From JBNKHG01 sp050290225 (GTDB lineage Bacteria; Pseudomonadota; Gammaproteobacteria; Pseudomonadales; Cellvibrionaceae): a stretch of 64,000 bases of DNA. The stretch covers positions 146,632-210,631 of the forward strand of contig JBNKHG010000056.1 in assembly GCA_050290225.1 (NCBI GenBank), in the 5' to 3' direction. The number at the start of each line of letters is the position of its first letter. Position 1 is the first letter of the stretch. Under the pieces are notes generated by a model that had not been told where the DNA came from, did not search any database, and saw only the letters and a program-made list of their open reading frames with translations. This document shows positions 47,316-54,800 of the stretch, piece by piece. A program made the translations under genes and the position numbers.

Positions 47316-47684
47316 ATGGACATCAAACCTATTAAAAATGATGCCGACTACCGAGCGGCATTAAAAGAAATTGAAAGCCTGATGATGGCAGACCCTGACA
47401 CACCAGAAGGTGAAAAGCTTGATGTGATGGTCACGCTTATCGAGGCTTATGAAGCCAAACACTTCCCTATGGACCTGCCAGACCCTGTTGAAGCGATCAA
47501 GTTCGAGATGGAGCGCAAAGGATTAACGGTAAAAGATCTCGAACCCATGATTGGTAAAAGCAATAGAGTATATGAGATTCTCAACCATAAGCGTTCTCTT
47601 ACCTTGAAAATGATCTGGAACCTGCATGAAGGATTGGGCATTCCAGCAGAGTCCCTGATCAAGCCGCCGCAAGCGCATGCTTAA
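47316..47684 (+). CDS. higA: HigA-type antitoxin
   Basis: 122 residues with an N-terminal toxin-binding region (DADYRAALKEIESLMMADPDTPEG) and a C-terminal XRE helix-turn-helix (LTVKDLEPMIGKSNRVYEILNHKRSLTLKMIWNL). A strong GGAGG ribosome site lies 9 bp before the ATG. It overlaps the next open frame by 8 bp. Confidence 0.92.
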   Translation: MDIKPIKNDADYRAALKEIESLMMADPDTPEGEKLDVMVTLIEAYEAKHFPMDLPDPVEAIKFEMERKGLTVKDLEPMIGKSNRVYEILNHKRSLTLKMIWNLHEGLGIPAESLIKPPQAHA

Positions 47685-48369
47685 GCGTGAAAACTCTCAA
47701 AGCATTGCCGAGATTGATGCGAGACTCGCTGAGCTTGAAGAGCAGAAAAAGCGGCTTCTAACTCTCAGAAGGCAACTTCAACAGTCCCCGCCAATTGCGC
47801 CTGACTCGAACTCATATTCACCAGAACAAAAGATTGCCATTTTCAGAGGTTTGTTTCGCGGCCGAACCGATATTTTTGCTAACCGCTCGCAAAATAAACA
47901 AGGTCGCAGTGGTTATTCTGTCGCCTGCAACAATGAGTGGGTACAAGGAATCTGCCACAAATCCCGCGTCAAATGCCAAGACTGTAATCATCGGCTATTC
48001 ACCGAAATCAATGACCAGATCATTTATCGCCACTTGGCTGGGCAACAAGTGGTTGGGCTCTACCCGTTGATGCATGATAACACATGCTATTTTCTCGCAG
48101 CTGATTTCGACAAAGGTCACTGGCAGGACGAAGTGAAAGCGATGTCGCAAGCCTGCCGAAGTTTTGAAATACCACATACCATTGAAATTTCCCGTTCAGG
48201 CAACGGCGCGCATCTTTGGATTTTCTTCAATGAGAAAGTCCCTGCCAAAGAAGCAAGATTATCGGGTAATAGTTCCTTTGTTGATAACGAACTTAACGCC
48301 ATTCAAGATCAATGGCAGCACCTGGCTCAAATGGAGCCTATTTCACACAAAGCTCTGAACAAGTGTTAA
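47677..48369 (+). pseudogene. Truncated archaeo-eukaryotic-type primase (TOTE-like conflict system)
   Basis: 230 residues: an N-terminal coiled coil (about 8-40), then SPEQKIAIFRGLFRGRTDIFA, a Cys pair region (CHKSRVKCQDC), the primase catalytic Asp pair in CYFLAADFDKGHW and the His motif SRSGNGAHLWIFF. This is the start of long primase-helicase proteins linked by others to TOTE conflict elements. Similarity stops at about residue 195 and the expected remainder, including the helicase, is missing. An IS-end-like sequence lies at the break. Confidence 0.65.
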
Positions 48370-48415
48370 TTTGCACTAGAAATTGACCCGGGCTTTGCGC
48401 CAAAATTCGACCCGC
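48364..48415. mobile_element. Possible insertion-sequence end scar
   Basis: Two near-copies of AAATTGACCCGGGC / AAATTCGACCCGCT after TGTTAATTTGCACTAG. Repeated (A)ATTTGACCC-type motifs are typical of IS21-like ends. It lies exactly between the truncated primase gene and the decayed hipA. No transposase frame remains. Confidence 0.3.
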
Positions 48416-48448
48416 TCCATCTGAAAACTCAACAAAGGCACGCAAGAA

Positions 48449-48867
48449 AACAAGTTTTCTCTGGCCTGCATTCAGATGAAGTTCTCCATGAAGGAAAAAG
48501 ACGTACGCTACAACCTTTCTAAAGGTAACGCGTTAGGCGATTGGTCAACACACTTCTGACCAATGGTGATGCCCACCTTAAAAACTGGAGTCTATTGTAC
48601 GCCAATCGCGTTATTCCACGCCTATCTCCAGCCTACGAGACACTAACCACCAGGGTATATATCGAGGATGAGAAAAAGCATGCGTTGAATCTGGGAAAAA
48701 CCAAAGACTGGTACGCTGTTATCATGACCCACTTTCAATCATGAACTGATAGATCCCACATACCCTAGCGAGCCATAAAGCCACATCTCGATGACGTCTT
48801 GGATAAAGCCAGAACGCTGTGGCCGGAAGCCCTTAAAAACCTTCCCATGAATGACGAAAGGAATTGA
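48449..48867 (+). pseudogene. Decayed hipA-like kinase gene
   Basis: Three HipA pieces are recognisable: the N-lobe part (FSLACIQMKFSMKEKDVRY, LSKGNALGDW) in one frame; the catalytic part (TNGDAHLKNWSLLY, LSPAYETLTT) from 48541 to 48744 in another; and the C-terminal end (HLDDVLDKARTLWPEALKN to a TGA at 48865-48867) in a third. About 150 residues between the first two are missing. Not functional. Confidence 0.8.
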
Positions 48868-48930
48868 GCCAGCCATTGACACATGGATTTCAAATTCACC
48901 AGGCATAGACATACCCACCACGACCGGTTC
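48868..48930. repeat. Imperfect ~63-bp direct repeat, copy A
   Basis: Starts right after the stop of the decayed hipA. Matches copy B at 50901-50963 at roughly 70 percent, sharing TTTC-A-TTCACCA-GCA and CCGG-TCA blocks. Both carry a small stem (CCAT/ATGG here) followed by T-rich bases. Confidence 0.55.
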
Positions 48931-48974
48931 AAGAAACAGGTTGGTTAGCTGGTTTTCAAGTTTTAGTTACGAGC

Positions 48975-49195
48975 GAGCTTATTTCTTCGACAACATCAAA
49001 TATATATTACATAGAATATAATATGCCATTTAATATAACAATTTATTCATCATAAGAAATATTATTGTATAGATATATGTTTTTATATACACTTACGCAA
49101 AAATATAGATAAATATATATAGTAAAATATTTAAACCACCAGAGAGTATAATATTTAATATAAATTAAACATTATTTAAAGCTCGGTATAGCCAA
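48975..49195. other. Very AT-rich promoter region of hipBST
   Basis: About 220 bp of strongly AT-rich DNA (many TATATA and TTTAATAT runs) with no gene, directly before hipB. It must contain the hipBST promoter and operator; I cannot choose one -10 element among many. Such DNA is typical of horizontally acquired, silenced loci. Confidence 0.65.
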
Positions 49196-49522
49196 ATGAA
49201 CAAAGCAAATTCAAAGGAAATCAAGCAGCTGGAAAACCTGGATACTGAGACACTGCTGGCTGAAATGAAGAAACGTATTCTGGAAGCCCAAAAAGCCGCG
49301 GCGATGTCCCTGCGGTCAGAATCTTTTTCCCCCATTGAGGAAGCTGGTCAACGCATACGGGCGGAGCGCAAAAAACAGGGCTTAACGCTGAATGACCTCT
49401 GCGAACTTTCCGGTGTTGCCTATGCCACCCTGAATAAAATCGAACACGGTCATGCAAGCGCACGCCTGGACAGTGTGCACAGCGTTGCACGCGCGCTGGG
49501 CATGAGGCTGTGGATAGGCTGA
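49196..49522 (+). CDS. hipB: HipB-like DNA-binding component of HipBST
   Basis: XRE-family regulator of 108 residues: a helical N-terminal extension (about 1-45), then a helix-turn-helix IRAERKKQGLTLNDLCELSGVAYATLNKIEHG at about 54-86. It represses the operon in related systems. The next gene begins one base after its stop. Confidence 0.88.
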   Translation: MNKANSKEIKQLENLDTETLLAEMKKRILEAQKAAAMSLRSESFSPIEEAGQRIRAERKKQGLTLNDLCELSGVAYATLNKIEHGHASARLDSVHSVARALGMRLWIG

Positions 49523-49523
49523 T

Positions 49524-49841
49524 ATGGATCGCAAGGCACTTATCTATTACAACGGTCGACTGGCCGGAGAACTCACCGAGACCGCGGAAGGCTTTGAGTT
49601 TACCTATGACGAGAACTATCTCGCCGGCGGAGTCCCGATCAGCTTCACCTTTCCATTGAGAGAGACGCCATTTGCCAGCAAGCGCCTGCCAGGCTTTTTT
49701 GAAAACCTGGTGTCGGAAGGGTGGCTGCGAAGACTCCAGTCACAAGAACAGAAAATCGACGAAAACGACCGTTTTGGTTTGCTCCTGATGAACGGTCGAG
49801 ACTTGGTGGGTGCGGTAACCGTTATACCAAAAGAGAAATAG
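49524..49841 (+). CDS. hipS: HipS-like antitoxin (HipA N-subdomain 1)
   Basis: 105 residues matching only the first subdomain of HipA: ALIYYNGRLAGELTET, PISFTFPLRETPF, FFENLVSEGWLRRL and the DRFGLLL...GAVTVIP end. In the E. coli HipBST system this separate domain is the antitoxin. Trp67 in SEGW sits where the E. coli HipS Trp that enters the HipT active site would be. The split from the kinase is real: a stop and 42 bp separate them. Confidence 0.87.
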   Translation: MDRKALIYYNGRLAGELTETAEGFEFTYDENYLAGGVPISFTFPLRETPFASKRLPGFFENLVSEGWLRRLQSQEQKIDENDRFGLLLMNGRDLVGAVTVIPKEK

Positions 49842-49883
49842 CACCTTGAGCACAATGTGAGCAACACGATACATTCGAAAGCG

Positions 49884-50900
49884 ATGAAAACTGAATACTG
49901 CAAAATCAGCTTGAAGACGCTGACCGGGAACGAAAGGCCCGCCGGGTACCATAACGGTGAATTTATAGCGCTGTTTGGAAGTACCAGGGTTAACCCTGAA
50001 TTGCCGTTTTCCCGGTCAGAATTTTTCCAAAGCAGCAAGCAAAAAGTCCAGGGCATGTCGATTTCAGGCGTTCAGCAAAAACTCTCCCTGAAAGTGAATG
50101 AAAACCATGAGCTTGAGGCAACTACCCAGGGCGGTGAATACATACTGAAACCCAGCCCGGAAGAAGACCCCTGTGCGGCAGAAAATGAACACGCCGCAAT
50201 GCAGGTCAGCCGACTTCTGGATATTGAAACGGCTCTCTGTGGTTTGGTGACCTTCCAGGGGGGAGAGCTGGCTTACATAACCAGGCGTTTTGATCGTCTC
50301 AAAGGGGGTATCAAGCAGCACCAGGAAGACCTCATGCAATGCTTCGACATGGAGAGCGACAATAAATATGGGAAAACATATGAAGAGGCGGGAAAGCTGA
50401 TCGATGAAGCCACAAACGGGAAGCAGGCGGTAATACTGGATTTCGTGAGGCGAGTCATATTGGCTTACGCCATCGGGAATGATGATCTGCACCTGAAAAA
50501 TTTCAGTGTTCAACGCCTCCCGGATAACACCGGCCGCTATTATGATCGCCTCACACCCAACTACGACATGTTGTTTTGCGATGCTTTTAGAAGCGGGGAA
50601 TCAGGCCTGGGCCTGCTGGCCCTGGGTTTGCTTCACGATAAGGAAGATGGCAACGAACACTTTACCGACATGTATACCCGCTACGGTTACTATACCGGGC
50701 ACGACTTCCTGGAGCTTGGACGGCGCCTCGATCTTAATGAAAAACCTGTCAGAACTTTTATTACCAAGCTAAGAACCAAACAAAAGCAGATATTGGAACT
50801 GATCAGCCATAGTTATATGCCAGATGAGATGAAAGCGCGCGCGTCGGAATTGGCCAAATCCCGGATTCAGGCTCTACAACTCACCGACGATAAGACTTGA
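49884..50900 (+). CDS. hipT: HipT-like Ser/Thr kinase toxin
   Basis: 338 residues from the ATG at 49884; a GTG at 49857 would add 9. HipA-type kinase lacking N-subdomain 1. It has the Gly-rich loop GMSISGVQQKL, with Ser59 and Ser61 in the SIS motif that is autophosphorylated in E. coli HipT, then YILKPSP (ATP Lys), GNDDLHLKNF (catalytic loop) and NYDMLFCDAF (metal Asp). Family target is tryptophanyl-tRNA synthetase in E. coli; the target here is unknown. Confidence 0.88.
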   Translation: MKTEYCKISLKTLTGNERPAGYHNGEFIALFGSTRVNPELPFSRSEFFQSSKQKVQGMSISGVQQKLSLKVNENHELEATTQGGEYILKPSPEEDPCAAENEHAAMQVSRLLDIETALCGLVTFQGGELAYITRRFDRLKGGIKQHQEDLMQCFDMESDNKYGKTYEEAGKLIDEATNGKQAVILDFVRRVILAYAIGNDDLHLKNFSVQRLPDNTGRYYDRLTPNYDMLFCDAFRSGESGLGLLALGLLHDKEDGNEHFTDMYTRYGYYTGHDFLELGRRLDLNEKPVRTFITKLRTKQKQILELISHSYMPDEMKARASELAKSRIQALQLTDDKT

Positions 50901-50963
50901 GCCACCAATGGCCACTTGGTTTTCGATTTCACCAAGCAAAGGTCGCCCACTCACAACCGGCTC
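50901..50963. repeat. Imperfect ~63-bp direct repeat, copy B
   Basis: Starts immediately after the hipT stop and ends at the DUF2149 stop. Related to copy A at 48868. Its small stem is CCAA/TTGG where copy A has CCAT/ATGG, a compensating change that suggests the structure matters. Together the copies bracket hipBST. Confidence 0.55.
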
Positions 50964-51273
50964 ACTGCGACGAACCGATCAGAATCAGCTTTCCCGTCTT
51001 TGGGTCGCGGTAAACCTGGCCCAGCGACTCGTAACCGCTACCCGACTGCATTTGCGATTGCACGCCCTCGGGCGCCGTGGGCAGTTCCTCTCCCAATGAC
51101 AGATCGCGCTGCTGTCGACTGGTGTCGAAGTGGCCCTGCAGATCCGGGCTGAAAGCCACCAGTGCCGCGATCAGTCCGCAGGCGAAAACCAGGATGATGT
51201 CCACCAGATTCGCCATCGGGCCCAGTGGATCCGCGTCCTGATCAAAGAAATGACTGCGCCGCCAGTTATCCAT
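50962..51273 (-). CDS. DUF2149 protein, ExbD-like single-helix membrane protein
   Basis: 103 residues from the ATG at 51273. It has one membrane helix (about 21-42) beginning PMANLVDIILVFACG with an Asp at the helix start, the position of the proton-carrying Asp of ExbD/TolR. The rest is a short periplasmic domain ending DPKTGKLILIG. It overlaps the upstream channel gene by 8 bp. Last gene of the riboswitch-controlled unit. Function is inferred from the ExbD resemblance and neighbour. Confidence 0.8.
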   Translation of the reverse strand: MDNWRRSHFFDQDADPLGPMANLVDIILVFACGLIAALVAFSPDLQGHFDTSRQQRDLSLGEELPTAPEGVQSQMQSGSGYESLGQVYRDPKTGKLILIGSSQ

Positions 51274-51853
51274 GTTCGGGCTCCCTGATGCGCTCTGCCT
51301 TGGCAGGACGGTTGGTGTCGTCGACACGAACTTCCGCCGGGGGCGGTACCGGAACAGCGAGGGCAGCGTTTATGATGTTTGCGGAACCCGCTTCGGCGCA
51401 CGCCTGGCTGTCCTGTTCCGAGATGAGTTCGGTCAGCGCCTGGTCGTACCAGCGGCGCCGCAATCGGCCCAGCACAAAGCCGGCCATACCCGCCAGCAAA
51501 CCGATTACCGTGGTATCGAAAGCCGCCGTCATGGCAGTGGTCAAAATCCGCAACTCGCCCTCACCGAGAGCGGCGAGCCCCGGCCCCAACGGTATCAGGG
51601 TGCCCATCAAACCCAGCATCGGCGCCATGCGGGCGATAAAATCCGCCCGCTCGATGCCGCGCCGACCGGTATCCAGAAGCATCTGGCGCGTGCCACGGGC
51701 ACGAATACGGGCGATACCGCTCCAGCGCTCGCCAATGGCGAGACCGCATTCCAGTACCGCCACAGCGACGGCAAACAACAGCGCCCACACCACCGGTTCC
51801 AGCAACAGGCTGGTCAGCTGGTGCATAAGGGCCAGCGAAATACTTGACGACAT
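51266..51853 (-). CDS. MotA/TolQ/ExbB-type proton channel protein
   Basis: 195 residues with about three membrane helices (roughly 17-36, 92-112, 126-147). The conserved core MAPMLGLMGTLIPLGPGL and the helix AFDTTVIGLLAGMAGFVLG are diagnostic of the family. Its ATG overlaps the cobN-like stop as TGATG, so it is translationally coupled to it. Together with DUF2149 it would form a dedicated ExbBD-like motor. Confidence 0.9.
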   Translation of the reverse strand: MSSSISLALMHQLTSLLLEPVVWALLFAVAVAVLECGLAIGERWSGIARIRARGTRQMLLDTGRRGIERADFIARMAPMLGLMGTLIPLGPGLAALGEGELRILTTAMTAAFDTTVIGLLAGMAGFVLGRLRRRWYDQALTELISEQDSQACAEAGSANIINAALAVPVPPPAEVRVDDTNRPAKAERIREPEHG

Positions 51854-54800
51854 CAGGCAACTCCTCTCATTCCGCGCCGCACACCGAAACCAAACAGGAG
51901 CAGGCAGGCGGCGACAACAACGTACAGTAACGGTGATAAAACTGACTCGGCAATGGCGCTTTCCCGATCGGGCTCGACCACGTCAACCGGCTGGTCTGTT
52001 CTCTCATTGGACGGATCTGCCGGCGAAGGCTCAATCCTGGCCTGATCCAACTGCGCGCTATCGAGCTGTACTTCCCTGATCACACTGGGCGCATCGCTGA
52101 CCGCCTCGCTTTCCATGCGACTGCCCGCCAGTACCGCTTCCAGCTCGGCGGCGCGTTGTGCACTGAGTTGCGCCTTGACCAGTTCATACATGGGATGGTT
52201 GGCGTGGGTATGACCGCTGCCGGGATTGCCGTGTTCAATGATATTGTCGGCAAACTGCCCGGAAAGCTGGGCGATGGTTTCCGGCGAGGCCTGCCAGAAT
52301 CCCTTGTCGATGGCCACCAGCATCACGGCCAGGATATTGGTCTGCACATAACGGTTGTCACCTTCGGCCAGGAAATCATCCAGGCCGAGCTGCAAACCGT
52401 CGTCGATATAAACCGTCTTCAACTCCTTCCAGACCGCATCGCTGATCAGCTCCGGACTGGTGGCTTCCCAACCCCACAGGTATTCGACAAACTCGCTGCC
52501 CATGGTGCGGGCGCCGGCATAGCCCTCCTTCATCAGCGGCTTGATCCACTGGGGGTTAAAAAAGCGTCCGCGCAGTTCGGCAGCCACGGCGTCCTGCAAA
52601 CTGTCGATGCGCAGCGCTTCGTTGCTGGCGTGATTGATGACCGCGCTGTCCGGCACCTTGCCTGTGACGGTTTCCACGGCCAGATTAAGGCCCCCCAGAT
52701 AGTCGAAGGCGTCGTTGTTGTCGATCAGGCCGTAAAGATTACTGGCCCGGCCCAGGAAGGTGCGGGACACGCCGGCCAGCTGCTCGCGAAAGCGTTCCCC
52801 TGCCGGTGCACCGCTCAACCCCACGCCGTAGGCGTGACCCATGCGCTTCAGGTATACCTCGCCCAGTTGTCGACGATCCTGCCAGGAACCGGATCGCTCC
52901 ACCATGCGGTTGACGCCGGCGCCGTAGGACCCCGGCGCAATGCCAAATACCCGCAGGCTGACACTGCGTCCCAGCTCCGCCCGGCTGATCCGGGGTTGTG
53001 CCGCCAGTGCTGCCCTGGCTTCGGCAAGCCAGTTGGTCGCCACCTGATTCAGCGCCAGCGGTTCATCGCCGCCGATGGCGGCTTCACCCAAAGGTTTCAG
53101 GGCTTCCGTCAGCGCCAGGCTCAGTGCCGGATAATCGCGGCGCAGCCGTTCACTACTGGCATCCAGTGCCAGCAGTACCGCCTTGTCCAATAACTCAAGG
53201 TGTTTGCCGTACAGGTCCCGAAACAGGCCCGAGGTCGTGAACACAACATCCATCCGCCGGGGCTGATCCTCACTCAGCGGCAACCGCTCCAGGCCTTTGA
53301 CGATACCGCGACTGTTCCATTGCGGACGTACCCCGAGCAACTTCATGCCAAAGGCAACCATCGCACCTTCGTCCCGAACGGCATCGGAGGCCCACAAAAT
53401 CACCCCCTGCTTATTGGCTCCGCTCTTCTCCTTCGCGTTAACCTCGCCACTGGCGCCAGCGAGGATCTCACTCGCCATGCGCCTGCCGACGTCGTAGCCG
53501 AGCTTGGTGGGCAGCAAGCCGCCATCCAACGCGTGGAAATTCCGGCCCGTGGGTAAAGCCTCCGGTGTACGGACCGGGTCATTGCCTTTGCCCGGGGCCA
53601 CAAAGTGACCGTTGAGGCCGTTGAGCAGCGCCGTCATTTCCGCTTTGGGCGAAGCGCTCAGTTGCCGTCGCCATTGGCGTTGTTGCGCCTGGTCGGCCCC
53701 GCCCTGGCTCATCGAGGAGAGCATGGTTTCGACACCTTCCGCGCTCCAGTCGCGGCCAAACACATGCAGGCCCAAGGGCATGAAACCCTCCTGCAGGTGG
53801 GTGAGGTAATGCCCCACCTCATGCAGCAACAGGCTCTCCCCGACCTGGTCAAAGCCGATACTGCGCACCTTGAGTTCTTCGTCCATGCTGGCGATCAGTT
53901 CTTCGCGCAGGCCCAGTTCATCGATTTTTTCCCGCAGCGTGGCGACCGCGCGATGACGACTGGTATCGTCGCTGGCGGCTTCCGCGCTTTCAACCAACTG
54001 GCGCAGTTCGAGCAGGCCATCGTAGAGTTCGGTGACGGCCAGGGGCGGCGTCAGGTGATCCACCATTACCGCCAGTCCGCGACGCTTGGCCTGGATACCT
54101 TCCCCCACCCCGTCAACGATATAGGGATAAATACCGGGCAGGTCGCCGGCCACGACCATCGGATAGTCGTCCTCGCCGAGACCGGCTCCACGCCGGGGCA
54201 GGAATTCATAGGTGGAGTGGCGACCCACATGAACGACCGCGTCCGCACCAAATTGATCGCGGATATAGTGATAGAAGGCCAGATACTGGTGTGGCGGCGG
54301 AAATGACAGGTTGGCGTGCAGCAGCTCCTCGTTCAGCTCCCAGCCCCGCGGCGGCTGGGGGCCGATGAAAATATTGCCAAACTGCAGGCCGGGGATCAGT
54401 AGCTTATCCTCCCACACCATCACCTTGCCCGGCGCTTCGCCCCAGCCCCGAATGCCCTCAATACCCATCTCGACCAGGGCGTTCAGGCGCTCTTCACTGG
54501 CGCGCCAATTGAGTGTCGCGCCGCGACGGGTGGCGTCAATCAATTTTTTGTACTCGGTTTCCAACTGCTCAAGCAGGGCAAGCGCCCGTTCGCGCCCCCG
54601 GTGGCGCACGCCGTCCAGCGCGTGATGCAGGTTGGTGGCCGTGCCGTGCAGGCTCTCCTCCAGCAGCGCCAGCCGCGACTGGCGCAGTGTCAGGTCGTCG
54701 AGATCACACAGTGCGGTCAGCTGCGCGACCATTCGCTGGTGCAGCTCGCCCAACGGCCCCTTCACCATCTCCTCTCTCAGCTTTACCGGCAAGCGATCAA

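Noticed and set aside
45508..50963. Integron cassette array because of several toxin-antitoxin genes
   Set aside because: No attC-type sites with paired GTTRRRY/RYYYAAC ends and no integron integrase. The only flanking repeats lack those cores.
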